Shown one piece after another: positions 10,001 through 18,917 of a stretch of 64,000 nucleotides of DNA (position 1 is its first letter; the number at the start of each line of letters is the position of its first letter). The stretch comes from Actinomycetota bacterium (GTDB taxonomy: Bacteria > Actinomycetota > Actinomycetes > Mycobacteriales > HKI-0501). The position numbers were made by a program, and so were the translations under genes. The stretch lies in the NCBI GenBank assembly GCA_030840805.1, contig JAVEDU010000055.1, forward strand, positions 62,001-126,000, read 5' to 3'. Below the pieces are notes generated by a model. The model ran no database searches and had not been told where the DNA came from. It saw nothing but the letters and a program-made list of their open reading frames with translations.

Positions 10001-10394
10001 CCATCAGGTTGCCGTGCCGGAGCGCGTCGGTGGCCCGGTCGACGCCCGGCGACTTGCCGTACCAGACCCCGAGCACGCCCTCGGCCGTGCTGCCGGGGAG
10101 CGTGGGCACGAGCTGGGTGCCGTACACCGAGGTCGCGGCCAGCTCCTCGTTCACGCCGGGCCGGAACTCGATGCGGTGCTCGGCGACGACGTCCCGCTGC
10201 CGGCCCAGCTCGGTGTCGAGGGTGCCGAGCGGCGAGCCCTGGTACCCGGACACGAATGCGGCGGTGTCCCAGCCGGCGCTCGTGTCGGCACGGCGCTGGT
10301 CGAGCAGCAGGCGGACGAGCGCCTGCACCCCGGAGAGGTACACCCGGCCGGCGGGCAGCCGGTACGGGTCGGTCGTGGTGCCGTCGTGAGTCAT
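7005..10394 (-). CDS. indolepyruvate ferredoxin oxidoreductase (fused alpha-beta type)
   Basis: Thiamine-diphosphate and iron-sulfur enzyme family that oxidatively decarboxylates aryl- or 2-oxo-acids to acyl-CoA with ferredoxin as acceptor. 1129 residues, the length of the single-chain form in aerobic bacteria. The TPP part includes FCPGCPHNTST and GIGCHAMV; a ferredoxin-like cluster ICEGCGDCGDKSGC lies near residues 621-634; the C-terminal third carries a gamma-type domain (MVGIGGTGVVTVAQLL). The ATG at 10394 follows GGGAGGAG. Its 3' end abuts the YceI gene with two bases between the stops. Substrate in actinomycetes is uncertain; some annotations only say 2-oxoacid:ferredoxin oxidoreductase. 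Confidence 0.93.
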   Translation of the reverse strand: MTHDGTTTDPYRLPAGRVYLSGVQALVRLLLDQRRADTSAGWDTAAFVSGYQGSPLGTLDTELGRQRDVVAEHRIEFRPGVNEELAATSVYGTQLVPTLPGSTAEGVLGVWYGKSPGVDRATDALRHGNLMGTSPRGGVLVLAGDDPGAKSSTVPGASEATLAALSIPVFQPGSVQEVLDLGRHAVACSRESGLMAALKVVTRVADATATVEVGPGRVRPLLGDESPHRPHAVMIGPALLELERSLVETRLDRVREYARRNGLVRLTHAEPEARLGIVAAGTAYHDLLEALEQLGISGVRILQAGLIWPLDDRAVRGFAAGLDEVLVLEEKGPFLELLVKDALYGLASAPVVTGKKDPAGARLVSGAGALDAAALLRPVANRVLAHHDLPAVARRLADLTSLRGRSLPLITQRTPFFCPGCPHNTSTRAADDTLVGAGIGCHAMVLINPDHHGTITGVTQMGGEGAQWIGMAPFTDRPHFVQNLGDGTFAHSGSLAIRSAVAAGVDITYKLLYNDAVAMTGGQRAAGRLSVPDLTRLLAAEGVRRIVVTTEDTSRYRRVPLAGIASVRPREDLMAVQEELAAIPGTTVLIHDQQCAIEKRRARRRGTLAEPAERVLINERICEGCGDCGDKSGCLAVEPVDTEFGRKTRIHQSSCTKDFSCLAGDCPSFLTVVGTPRRPEPRGPGVTLPDIARPGPGTDVRIRMVGIGGTGVVTVAQLLGAAAMLDGLHTAGLDQTGLSQKGGPVVSDLRLAAHPLDGSATAAGSVDLLLGLDLLGAAAPANLAAASPDRTVAVLCDSVAPTGRMATDVTAPAPDLAAARAAVAAGTREAVGIDARNLASAVFGDHLPTNVIMLGAAWQRGVVPVSRASIEQAIRNAGVAVEQNLAAFAWGRAAVAAPEVVARALDPGTPVPGPGHDALVDRVTTAGGELRRLVALRIPDLVAYQGVAYAERYADAVAEAARRGGDRVAEAVARGLYKLMAYKDEYEVARLHLELVRDLPAGTNYRLKLHPPVLRALGRRRKIGFGRRTTPLFRLLYAGRRLRGTPLDPFGHTAVRRTERALVGEYLDHVGAALGALRPENEDAVVELCALPDVVRGYEHLKLAGVDRFRNRAAELRAELAAPQPVSAD

Positions 10395-10498
10395 GTGGAA
10401 CTCCTCCCGGATACCGGCGCGCACCCTGTCTACACGTCCCCGGGACACGACGGGCCACCGCCCGCCCGCAGCCGTCGACGAGTCGCAATATGACAATC

Positions 10499-10514
10499 AA
10501 TGCAGATCCGCATT
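10499..10514. promoter_or_regulatory. inverted repeat in AT-richer divergent promoter region
   Basis: The 190-bp gap between the divergent oxidoreductase and SCO5389-like genes becomes markedly AT-richer from about 10485 to 10575, unlike the surrounding DNA, as expected for promoters. Within it lies AATGC-AGATCC-GCATT, a 5-6-5 inverted repeat that could be an operator for either gene. No regulator is identified. Confidence 0.35.
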
Positions 10515-10584
10515 CGACTATTTGTGCGCCGTATTTGCCCGCCCTATCGTCGCCGGAATTCAATCCTTTATTTCGGGAGGTCCC

Positions 10585-10989
10585 ATGTCCCTCACCGTGT
10601 CACCTGAGCTGCTCACCCGTGCCGAGGCCGGCGACGTCGACGACGCGACGTTCGTCGACTGCATCCGCGAGTCCCTGCCCTACCCGTTCGAGCTGGTGGA
10701 GAGCCTGACGCGCCGCCTCGCCGCCGGGGACGTCGAGCCCGGTTCGGCCTTCGCCGACAACCGGGAGGAGCCCGCCACCGAGGCGGCCCGCGGGCAGCTC
10801 CTGCGGGCGATGGCGAGTGACGCGATCCGCGGCGCGCTGGAGCGGCACTTCGACGTCCGGATCGCCTTCCAGAACTGCCACCGGGTCGCGGTCTTCGACC
10901 CCGCACCGGCCGCCGGCGCGCAGTTCGCGCGGTTCACCTCGGGCCGCGCGCAACTGCTCAACCAGTCGCCGGGGCTCGTGAACTGCTGA
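10585..10989 (+). CDS. SCO5389-like conserved actinobacterial protein
   Basis: 134 residues, soluble, no signal or membrane segment. It resembles, from memory, the small Streptomyces SCO5389 family: an N-terminal MSLTVSPELL, a central RGQLLRAMASDAIRGALERHF followed by LAFQNCHRV-like text (here IAFQNCHRVAVF), and a C-terminal RAQLLNQSPGLVNC. The biochemical role of this family is unknown to me. ATG at 10585 follows GGGAGG with normal spacing. It is transcribed away from the oxidoreductase gene and followed by a strong hairpin, so it is probably a single-gene unit. The conserved cysteines (in QNCHR and at the last residue) may be functional. Confidence 0.85.
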   Translation: MSLTVSPELLTRAEAGDVDDATFVDCIRESLPYPFELVESLTRRLAAGDVEPGSAFADNREEPATEAARGQLLRAMASDAIRGALERHFDVRIAFQNCHRVAVFDPAPAAGAQFARFTSGRAQLLNQSPGLVNC

Positions 10990-10994
10990 GCCAC

Positions 10995-11038
10995 GGACGC
11001 GCCGGGGCGTGCCGTCCGGCGCGCCCCGGCGCGCGTCC
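10995..11038 (+). terminator. GC-rich terminator-like hairpin after SCO5389-like gene
   Basis: The arms GGACGCGCCGGGGCG and CGCCCCGGCGCGCGTCC are nearly perfect reverse complements (a 2-nt insertion in the right arm) with a loop of about 12 nt, starting 6 nt after the stop codon. There is no T-run, which is common for high-GC actinomycete terminators. It isolates the gene from the formate dehydrogenase operon downstream. Confidence 0.6.
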
Positions 11039-11157
11039 ACCGCACCGCCGGACCTCCGGTCCGACCTCGCGGGTGCCGAGCACCCGCCGGTGCCATAGGT
11101 TCGACGGGAGTGGTGCCGCCGGACATCGGCGCGCGCGGGCACGGAAGGGACACCGAC

Positions 11158-14100
11158 ATGGGTGTGCGGACGTTCATCGAGGGCTGGCCGGTCTACCGGC
11201 AGCTCACCGGTTCGGACCCGCTGGGTCGCGGGGCCGCCGTGCAGTCGCCCCGCTCGAAGTCGCTGGAACCCCGCACCGAGACCGCCGACTCGGTGGCCCG
11301 CTCGGTCTGCCCGTACTGCGCGGTCGGCTGCGGCCAGCGCGTGTTCGTGAAGGACGGCAAGGTCGTCCAGATCGAGGGCGACCCGGACAGCCCGATCTCG
11401 CGCGGCCGGCTGTGCCCGAAGGGGTCCGCGAGCAAGAGCCTCGTCACCAGCTCGCTGCGGCAGACGAAGGTCCGCTACCGGCGCCCGTACGGCACCGACT
11501 GGGAGGACCTCGACCTCGACGTCGCGATGAACATGATCGCGGACCGGGTGGTCGCCGCCCGCAACGAGACCTGGCAGGACACCGACGCCCAGGGCCGCAA
11601 GCTCAACCGGACGGTCGGGATCGCGAGCCTCGGCGGCGCCACGCTGGACAACGAAGAGAACTACCTGATCAAGAAGCTCTTCACCGCGATGGGCGCTCTG
11701 CAGATCGAGAACCAGGCCCGTATTTGACACTCCGCCACTGTCCCCGGTCTGGGGACCAGCTTCGGTCGCGGCGGCGCCACCAACTTCCAGCAGGACCTCG
11801 CCAACTCTGACTGCATCATCATCCAGGGTTCCAACATGGCCGAGGCGCACCCCGTCGGCTTCCAGTGGGTGATGGAGGCCAAGGCGCGCGGTGCCAAGGT
11901 CATCCACATCGACCCGCGGTTCACGCGGACATCGGCGGTGGCGGATCAGTACGTCCCGACCCGGGCGGGGTCCGACATCGCGTTCCTCGGCGGTGTCATC
12001 CACTACATCCTGACCAACGAGCTGGACTTCCGGGAGTACGTCCTCGCGTACACCAACGCGGCGACGATCATCAGCGACCGGTACGTCGACGCCGAGGACC
12101 TGGACGGGCTGTTCTCCGGCTTCGACCCGGAGACGAACAGCTACGACCCCGAGAGCTGGCAGTACGCCGGGCACGAGCACAACCACACGGTCCCGCAGGA
12201 CACCGCCAAGCAGCGGGAGACCGCGATGGGGCTCCAGCACGAGTCCCACGGCATGCCCGTGCCCGGCGACGTGCAGCGGGACGAGACCCTCCAGCACCCC
12301 CACTGCGTCTACCAGATCCTCAAGCGCCACTTCGCCCGCTACACGCCGGAGATGGTGGAGCGGACGACCGGCGTGTCCCAGGACGCGTTCCGCGAGGTCT
12401 GCGAGGCCTGGACCGAGAACTCCAAGCGCGACCGCACCACCTGCCTCGTCTACTCGGTCGGCTGGACCCAGCACAGCGTGGGGGTGCAGTACATCCGGGC
12501 CGGCTCGATCATCCAGCTGTTGCTGGGCAACATGGGCCGTCCGGGCGGCGGGATCATGGCGCTGCGCGGGCACGCCAGCATCCAGGGCTCCACCGACATC
12601 CCGACGCTGTTCAACCTGCTGCCGGGTTACCTGCCCATGCCACACGCGGACGATCACCCCACGCTCCAGAAGTGGATCGACAGCATCCGGCACCCCGGCT
12701 CCAAGGGCTTCTGGGCGAACGCCGACGCGTACGGCATCAACCTGCTCAAGGCGTACTGGGGTGAGAAGGCGACGCCCGAGAACGACTTCTGCTACGACTA
12801 CCTGCCCCGGATGACCGGCGACCACGGCACGTACCGCACGGTGCTGGACATGATCGACGGCAAGATCAAGGGCTACTTCCTGCTCGGGCAGAACCCGGCC
12901 GTCGGCTCGGCCCACGGCCGCGCGCAGCGGCTCGGCATGGCGAACCTGGACTGGCTCGTCGTGCGGGACCTGTACGAGATCGAGAGCGCAAACTTCTGGA
13001 AGACGTCCCCGGAGATCGAGACCGGCGAGATCGTCCCGGAGCAGTGCCGCACCGAGGTGTTCCTGATGCCGGCGGCGTCCCATGTGGAGAAGGAGGGGAC
13101 GTTCACCCAGACGCAGCGGATGCTGCAGTGGCGGGAGAAGGCGGTGAACCCGCCGGGTGACGCCCGGTCGGAGCTGTGGTTCTTCTACCACCTGGGGCTG
13201 ATGATCCGGGAGCGGCTGGCGGGCTCCACCGAGCCGCGGGACCGCGGGATCCTCGACCTCGCCTGGGACTATCCGGAACACGGTCCCGACCGCGAGCCGA
13301 GCGCCGAGGCCGTCCTGATGGAGATCAACGGGTACGAGGTCGCGACCCGTCGGCCACTGTCGAGCTTCACCGAGATGAAGACCGACGGTACGACGCTCGG
13401 CGGCTGCTGGATCTACACCGGCGTGTACTCCGGCGGCGTCAACCAGGCCGCCCGGCGCAAGCCCGGCCAGGAGCAGAGCTGGGTGGCCCCGGAGTGGGGC
13501 TGGGTGTGGCCGGCGAACCGCCGCCTGCTCTACAACCGCGCCTCGGCCGACCCGGACGGCAAGCCGTGGAGCGAGAAGAAGGCGTACGTGTGGTGGGACG
13601 AGGAGGCCGGCCGGTGGACGGGGCACGACGTTCCCGACTTCCCGGTCGACAAGGCGCCCTCGTACCGGCCGCCGGAGGGCGCGAGCGGTGTCGAGGGGCT
13701 CGCCGGTGACGACGCGTTCATCATGCAGGGCGACGGGAAGGGCGCGCTGTTCGTCCCGGTGGGCCTGGTGGACGGCCCGCTGCCGACGCACTACGAGCCG
13801 GTCGAGTCGCCGGTGCGCAACCCGCTGTACACGCAGCAGGCGAACCCGACGCGGAAGGTCTACGACCGCCCGGAGAACCCGCTGCACCCCAACCCGGTCG
13901 AGGGCCGGGCCCAGCTGTTCCCGTACGTGTTCACCACGAGCAGGCTCACGGAGCACCACACCGCCGGCGGCATGAGCCGGACCCTGCCGTACCTGTCGGA
14001 GCTCCAGCCGGCGATGTTCTTCGAGGTGTCCCCGGAGCTGGCGGCCGAACGCGGCCTCGAGCACATGGGCTGGGGCCACGTGGTGACCGAGCGTGCCGCC

Positions 14101-14451
14101 GTCGAAGGGCGCGTCATGGTGACCGACCGGATCACGCCGCTGCGGGTCGAGGGCAGGGTCATCCACCAGGTGTGGCTGCCGTACCACTGGGGCAGCAGCG
14201 GGCTGACGACGGGCGACTCGGCCAACGACCTGTTCGGCATCGCGCTGGACCCGAACGTGCTCATCCAGGAGACCAAGGCCGGCACGTGTGACGTCCGGCC
14301 CGGCCGTCGCCCGACCGGACCGGCGCTGCTCGAGTTCCTCGCGGAGCTGCGCCGCCGGGCGGGCACGCAGTCCGTGACCAGCACCGCACCCGGCGGCGAC
14401 GGCCCCGAGCCGGTCTTCGACAACCGCGCACCCGACGAGACGAGGAGCTGA
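11158..14451 (+). CDS. fdhA: formate dehydrogenase catalytic subunit, selenoprotein (TGA at 11725 = Sec190)
   Basis: Molybdopterin enzyme of the FdnG/FdoG type oxidising formate to CO2; 1097 residues when TGA 11725-11727 is read as selenocysteine. The N-terminal [4Fe-4S] motif is CPYCAVGC (Cys51, 54, 58) with Cys86 in LCPKGS. The in-frame TGA sits in ARI-Sec-HSATVPGLGTSFGRG, matching the Sec-His active site of E. coli FdnG, and the frame stays open across it. A SECIS-like hairpin follows and selD, tRNA-Sec, selA and selB lie within 15 kb. ATG at 11158 has GGAAGGGA upstream. Unlike E. coli FdnG, no twin-arginine signal precedes the Fe-S motif, which suggests a cytoplasm-facing enzyme. First gene of an fdhA-fdhB-nrfD operon. 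Confidence 0.95.
11738..11759 (+). promoter_or_regulatory. SECIS-like hairpin for Sec190
   Basis: Eleven nucleotides after the Sec TGA, GTCCCC (11740-11745) pairs with GGGGAC (11751-11756) around the loop GGTCT, with further pairing outside around an unpaired U/C. The GGUCU apical loop matches the loop known to contact SelB in E. coli fdhF-type SECIS elements, and the distance fits bacterial elements, which lie within the coding sequence just after the UGA. Function is inferred from this fit. Confidence 0.85.
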
Positions 14452-14452
14452 C

Positions 14453-15526
14453 GTGGTCAGCGGGAACAGCCTCTACGGTCCCCTCGACCCCGCACCGGAC
14501 GCCGGGTACACCGACGCCCCGCCGCGCAAGGGGTTCTTCACCGACACCAGCGTGTGCATCGGGTGCAAGGCGTGCGAGGTGGCCTGCAAGGAGTGGAACG
14601 CGGTCCCGATGGACGGCCTCAACCTCCTCGGCATGTCGTACGACAACACGGGCGGGCTGACGGCCAACTCGTGGCGGGCGGTCCACTTCATCGAGCAGCC
14701 GGTGCCGGCCGGACGGCGGACCCCGCCGTTCGAGCACACCCCGACCGGCCCGACGGGCACGCACGACCAGGCCGTCGTCGCCGCGGGCACCGTGCAGGAC
14801 ACCGGCACCGAGCCCGGCGTCGGCCCCGCCCCGGACGTCCTCGCGGCGGCCCGCACGATCACCCCGGCCGGCGGCACCTCGCCCGGCTCGGACCCGCAGT
14901 TCCTCGGCATGCCCGGAGTGGACCTGCCCGGCCGGATCGGTGATCCCGGCAACCGGACCGACTTCCGCTGGCTGATGATGTCCAACGTCTGCAAGCACTG
15001 CACGCACGCCGGGTGCCTGGACGTGTGCCCGACCGGGTCGCTGTTCCGTACCGAGTTCGGCACCGTGGTCGTGCAGGAGGACATCTGCAACGGCTGTGGC
15101 TACTGCATCCCGGCCTGCCCGTACGGCGTGATCGACCAGCGCAAGGACGACGGCCGGGCGTGGAAGTGCACGCTCTGCTACGACCGCCTCGGCGAGGGCC
15201 AGACGCCCGCGTGCGCCCAGGCGTGCCCCACCCAGTCGATCCAGTACGGCGACCTCGACGAGCTGCGGACGCGCGCCCAGGAGCGGGTCGAGCGGCTGCA
15301 CGAGGTGGGGGTGCCGGAGGCGCGGCTGTACGGCCACGACCCGGATGACGGCGTGGGCGGCGACGGCGCGTTCTTCCTGCTGCTCGACGAGCCCGAGGTG
15401 TACGGGCTGCCGCCGGACCCGATCGTGACGACCCGTGACCTGCCGCAGATGTACAAGCGCATGGGCCTGGCGGCGGCCGCGATGGCCGCCGTGGCCGTGG
15501 CCGCGTTCGCGCGGGGTACCCGGTGA
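14453..15526 (+). CDS. fdhB: formate dehydrogenase iron-sulfur subunit
   Basis: Electron-transfer subunit with four ferredoxin-type cysteine clusters: CIGCKACEVACKEW near residue 35, CKHCTHAGCLDVCPTGS, CNGCGYCIPACPYGV, and CTLCYDRLGEGQTPACAQACP, enough for four [4Fe-4S] centres as in FdnH. 357 residues. The last 20 residues form an Ala/Val-rich hydrophobic segment, a likely C-terminal membrane anchor. The GTG start lies one base past the fdhA stop, with GAGGAG inside the fdhA end. An insert of about 80 residues between the first and second clusters, rich in Gly/Pro/Thr, looks like a linker. It should pass electrons from FdhA to the NrfD-type membrane subunit encoded next. Confidence 0.95.
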   Translation: MVSGNSLYGPLDPAPDAGYTDAPPRKGFFTDTSVCIGCKACEVACKEWNAVPMDGLNLLGMSYDNTGGLTANSWRAVHFIEQPVPAGRRTPPFEHTPTGPTGTHDQAVVAAGTVQDTGTEPGVGPAPDVLAAARTITPAGGTSPGSDPQFLGMPGVDLPGRIGDPGNRTDFRWLMMSNVCKHCTHAGCLDVCPTGSLFRTEFGTVVVQEDICNGCGYCIPACPYGVIDQRKDDGRAWKCTLCYDRLGEGQTPACAQACPTQSIQYGDLDELRTRAQERVERLHEVGVPEARLYGHDPDDGVGGDGAFFLLLDEPEVYGLPPDPIVTTRDLPQMYKRMGLAAAAMAAVAVAAFARGTR

Positions 15527-16650
15527 GCGGCCCGCCCGACGAGACCACCGCGGCGCACGAGGTCGATCCGCAGGCGGACCGGCAGGCCCCGCCCGCGGAG
15601 GCTCGGCCGCACGAGGCCCAGATGTGGTCCCAGGGGCGCGGCCGGAGCCGTCGCCGCGGGGGAAGGCGGCCGGGCGGCGAGGAGCTGAACGTCCCGCCGG
15701 CGGAGTTCCGGTCGTACTACGGGCGCCCGATCATCAAGCCGCCGGTGTGGCACCACGACATCGCGGCGTACCTGTTCACGGGTGGGCTCGCCGCCGGCTC
15801 CTCGCTGATCGCCGCGGGCGCCGACGTCACCGGCCGGCCGGCGCTGCGACGCGCCGGGCGGCTGACGTCGATGGGCGCGCTGCTGGCGAGCACGTACTTC
15901 CTCATCAACGACCTCGGCCGGCCGGAGCGGTTCCACCACATGCTCCGCGTGGCGAAGGTGACCTCGCCGATGTCGATGGGGACGTGGATCCTCTCCGCGT
16001 ACGGCGGCGCGGCGGGTGTCGCGGCGGTGGCCGAGGCCGCCCCCCTCCTGCCCGAGCGCGGTCTCCTCGGCCTGGTCCGGAAGATGCTGCCGTTCACCGG
16101 TCGCGCCGCCGGACTGGCGGCGGCCGCCGCGGCGCCCGCGCTGGCCACGTACACCGCGGTGCTGCTCGCCGACACGGCCGTACCGTCCTGGCACGAGGCG
16201 TACCCGGACCTGCCGTTCGTGTTCGCCGGCAGCGCGCTCGCCGCCGGTGCCGGCGCCGGGCTCATCGCGGCACCGGTCGCCGAGACCGGGCCCGCGCGGC
16301 GGCTCGCCGTGGCCGGGGCTGCGGTGGAGCTCACCGCGATCCACCGGGTCGAGCACGGCATGGGCCTGGTCAGCGAGCCCTACCGGAAGGACCGGGCCGG
16401 GCACCTGCTGAGGACGGCGCGCACGCTGACGATGCTCGGCGCGGCCGGTGCGGTGGTGGGCCGGCGGAGCCGGCTCGTCTCCGCGGTCTCGGGTGCCGCA
16501 CTGCTCGCCGGTTCCCTCGCGACGCGGTTCGGCGTGTACGAAGCGGGTATGGCGTCCGCACGGGATCCGAAGTACACGGTCGTGCCGCAGCGCGAGCGGC
16601 TGGAGGCACGGGAGTCCCTGGCGCACGAGCCCAAGGTGCAGTCCCCCTAG
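15523..16650 (+). CDS. nrfD: NrfD/PsrC-type membrane subunit of formate dehydrogenase
   Basis: Polytopic quinone-interacting membrane subunit, 375 residues. After a charged N-terminal tail of about 65 residues the NrfD signature begins (EFRSYYGRPIIKPPVWHHDIAAYLFTGGLAAGSS), followed by STYFLINDLGRPERFHHMLR, typical of the PsrC/NrfD family, and about eight hydrophobic segments. It replaces the cytochrome b subunit FdnI of E. coli. The GTG start overlaps the fdhB stop by 4 bp (GTGA), so translation is probably coupled. Expected role: transfer of formate electrons from FdhB to menaquinone. Confidence 0.93.
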   Translation: MSGPPDETTAAHEVDPQADRQAPPAEARPHEAQMWSQGRGRSRRRGGRRPGGEELNVPPAEFRSYYGRPIIKPPVWHHDIAAYLFTGGLAAGSSLIAAGADVTGRPALRRAGRLTSMGALLASTYFLINDLGRPERFHHMLRVAKVTSPMSMGTWILSAYGGAAGVAAVAEAAPLLPERGLLGLVRKMLPFTGRAAGLAAAAAAPALATYTAVLLADTAVPSWHEAYPDLPFVFAGSALAAGAGAGLIAAPVAETGPARRLAVAGAAVELTAIHRVEHGMGLVSEPYRKDRAGHLLRTARTLTMLGAAGAVVGRRSRLVSAVSGAALLAGSLATRFGVYEAGMASARDPKYTVVPQRERLEARESLAHEPKVQSP

Positions 16651-16669
16651 AGAAGGCCTGGAGGACTCG

Positions 16670-17950
16670 ATGGAGTCCAGCCAGAACCCCACCCACGGCC
16701 GGTGGAACATCGCGGCCGCGGGAATCCTCGTCCAGTTGGCGCTCGGCGCGGTCTACGCGTGGAGCGTGTTCAACAAGCCGCTCCAGGCGCAGTTCGGCTG
16801 GAGCCGGTCGCAGGTCGTGCTGCCGTTCGAGGTCGCGATCGGGACGATCTTCATCGGCACGCTGATCGGTGGCTGGCTCCAGGACCGCCGCGGGCCGCGC
16901 CCGGTCGCGCTGGCGGGGGTGCTGCTGTACGCCGGCGGCATCATGCTGGCGTCCCGGGTGTCGAGCGCAGACCAGTTGTGGCTGCTGGTGCTCGGGTACG
17001 GCCTGCTCGGCGGGATCGGACTCGGCCTCGCGTACATCACCCCGATCGCGATGCTGGTCAAGTGGTTCCCGGACCGGCGGGGACTGATCACCGGCATCGC
17101 CGTCGGCGGGTTCGGCTTCGGCGCGGTCCTCACCGGGCCGGTCGCGAAGGCCCTGCTCGAGCGGGTGGACAACAAGCCGGCCGTCTTCCTCCCGCTCGGG
17201 TTCGCCTATCTCGTGATCGGGCTGGCCGGAGCGGCGATGTTCCGCAATCCGCCGCGGGGGTACGCCGTGCCGGGGTTCACGCCGCCCGCCGGTCACGCGC
17301 TGGCGGGGTACACGCTCGCGGCGGCCCTGCGGACGCCCCAGTGGTACCTGCTGACCGCGATCCTGTTCCTCAACACCATGTGCGGCATCGCGTTCATCTC
17401 CCAGGCGGCCGATGCCGCGGCGGAGATCGCGCTCGTCAGCGCCACGACGGCGGCAACGTTCGTCGGCGCGATGGGACTGTTCAACGGCGCGGGCCGGATC
17501 GCGTGGGCCGCGGCGAGCGATCACATCGGACGGATGCGGGCCTTCCTCGGCATGCTGGGCCTGCAGGGGGTCTGCTTCCTGCTGCTGCCGCACGCGCGGG
17601 CGTTCGCGCTCTTTGCCGTGCTGGGCGCGCTGGTGTACCTGGCGTACGGCGGCGGCTTCGGCACCATGCCGGCGACCGCGGCGGACTACTTCGGCACCGC
17701 GCACGCCGGAGCCATCTACGGCGCGATGATCGTCGCGTGGTCCGCCGGGGGCGTGGTCGGCCCGCAGGTGGCCGCGCGGCTCTACGAGTCCAGCGGCGGG
17801 TACGCCGTGCCGTTCACCGTGCTCGGGATCGTCGCGCTGGTCTCGCTTGTCCTCCCGGTGCTGGCGAAGCCGCCGGCGCCGGTGGTGGACCTGCGGGAGG
17901 ACACCGACGTCAGCGCACGACGACCGTCACGCCGTCGCGCCGGGGCGTGA
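16670..17950 (+). CDS. OFA-family (oxalate/formate antiporter type) MFS transporter
   Basis: 426 residues, 12 predicted helices. The N-terminus (GRWNIAAAGILVQLALGAVYAWSVFNKPL) and YITPIAMLVKWFPDRRGLITGIAVGGFGFGA are typical of the OFA family. The ATG at 16670 is chosen because GGAGGA precedes it; 19 bp separate it from nrfD, so it is probably in the fdh operon. Context suggests uptake of formate or exchange of a related carboxylate, but many OFA members carry other acids, so the substrate is an inference. The last 41 bp overlap the convergent selD gene. Confidence 0.9.
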   Translation: MESSQNPTHGRWNIAAAGILVQLALGAVYAWSVFNKPLQAQFGWSRSQVVLPFEVAIGTIFIGTLIGGWLQDRRGPRPVALAGVLLYAGGIMLASRVSSADQLWLLVLGYGLLGGIGLGLAYITPIAMLVKWFPDRRGLITGIAVGGFGFGAVLTGPVAKALLERVDNKPAVFLPLGFAYLVIGLAGAAMFRNPPRGYAVPGFTPPAGHALAGYTLAAALRTPQWYLLTAILFLNTMCGIAFISQAADAAAEIALVSATTAATFVGAMGLFNGAGRIAWAAASDHIGRMRAFLGMLGLQGVCFLLLPHARAFALFAVLGALVYLAYGGGFGTMPATAADYFGTAHAGAIYGAMIVAWSAGGVVGPQVAARLYESSGGYAVPFTVLGIVALVSLVLPVLAKPPAPVVDLREDTDVSARRPSRRRAGA

Positions 17951-18917
17951 GGCACCCGATCACCGGGTAGCCCGGCACCTCGCCGGCCACGAGCAGCCCG
18001 CCCGAGGTCTGCGCATCGGCCAGCAGCAGCGCCTCGTCCTCGGTGATCGCGGACAGGTCGGCATGCGGGCGTACCCAGTCCAGGTTCCGCCGGGTACCGC
18101 CGCTCACGTACCCCGCGGCGAGCGCGTCCCGGGCGCCGTCGAGATACGGGACGGCGGAACTGTCGATCTCCGCGGTCACGCCGCTGGCCCTGGCGAGCTT
18201 GTGCAGGTGGCCGAGCAGCCCGAACCCCGTGACGTCCGTGGCGGCCTTGGCGCCGTGGTCGAGGGCCGCGCCGGCGGCGTCCCGGTTCAGCGCCGTCATC
18301 GCCGCGATCGCCTGGGGAAAGACCTCGCCGGTGGTCTTGTGGCGGGTGTTCAGGACGCCGATGCCGAGGGGCTTGGTGAGCGTCAGCGGGACGCCGGCCT
18401 CGCCCGCGTCGTTGCGCAGCAGCCGGTCCGGGTCGGCGAGCCCGGTCACGGCCATGCCGTACTTCGGTTCGGGGTCGTCGACGCTGTGCCCGCCGGCGAC
18501 GTAGCAGCCGGCCTCGCCCGCGACGTCCAGTCCGCCGCGCAGCACCTCGCGGGCCAGCTCGAACGGCAGGACGTCGCGCGGCCAGCCCAGCAGGTTCACC
18601 GCGACGACGGGACGGCCGCCCATGGCGTACACGTCGGAGAGCGCATTCGCGGCGGCGATCCGGCCCCAGTCGTAGGGGTCGTCGACGACCGGCGTGAAGA
18701 AGTCGGCGGTGAGGACGATCGCGCCCACGTCGGTGCGGACGACGGCCGCGTCGTCGCCGTCGTCCAGGCCGACGATCAGCTCGCCCTGCGCGCCGGCGAG
18801 CGGGCCGGAGCGGTGGAGCCCGGCGACGACCTCCTCCAGCTCACCGGGCGGGATCTTGCACGCGCAGCCTCCGCCGTGGGCGTACTGGGTGAGGCGTACC
18901 CGGGCGGTGGTGGTCAT
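17910..18917 (-). CDS. selD: selenide, water dikinase (selenophosphate synthetase)
   Basis: Makes selenophosphate from selenide and ATP, the selenium donor for SelA. 335 residues, normal length. The active-site segment is YAHGGGCACKIPP: Cys18 occupies the place that is Cys in E. coli (Cys17) or Sec in some organisms, and Lys21 is the conserved lysine. Asp-rich motifs VGLDDGDDAAVV and GAIVLTADFFTPVVDDP match the ATP/Mg site. Start ATG at 18917. Oddity: its 3' end overlaps the convergent transporter gene by 41 bp. It is separated from selA-selB by an ABC transporter operon and tRNA-Sec. Confidence 0.96.
   Translation of the reverse strand: MTTTARVRLTQYAHGGGCACKIPPGELEEVVAGLHRSGPLAGAQGELIVGLDDGDDAAVVRTDVGAIVLTADFFTPVVDDPYDWGRIAAANALSDVYAMGGRPVVAVNLLGWPRDVLPFELAREVLRGGLDVAGEAGCYVAGGHSVDDPEPKYGMAVTGLADPDRLLRNDAGEAGVPLTLTKPLGIGVLNTRHKTTGEVFPQAIAAMTALNRDAAGAALDHGAKAATDVTGFGLLGHLHKLARASGVTAEIDSSAVPYLDGARDALAAGYVSGGTRRNLDWVRPHADLSAITEDEALLLADAQTSGGLLVAGEVPGYPVIGCLTPRRDGVTVVVR

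Noticed and set aside
10600-14187. Minus-strand open frame of about 1,200 codons opposite formate dehydrogenase
   Set aside because: Antisense shadow typical of high-GC DNA, with no motif or ribosome-binding site.
11110-14451. Formate dehydrogenase as a frameshifted or split pseudogene
   Set aside because: Both parts are in the same frame, separated only by one TGA at the known Sec position, with SECIS-like hairpin and sel genes present.
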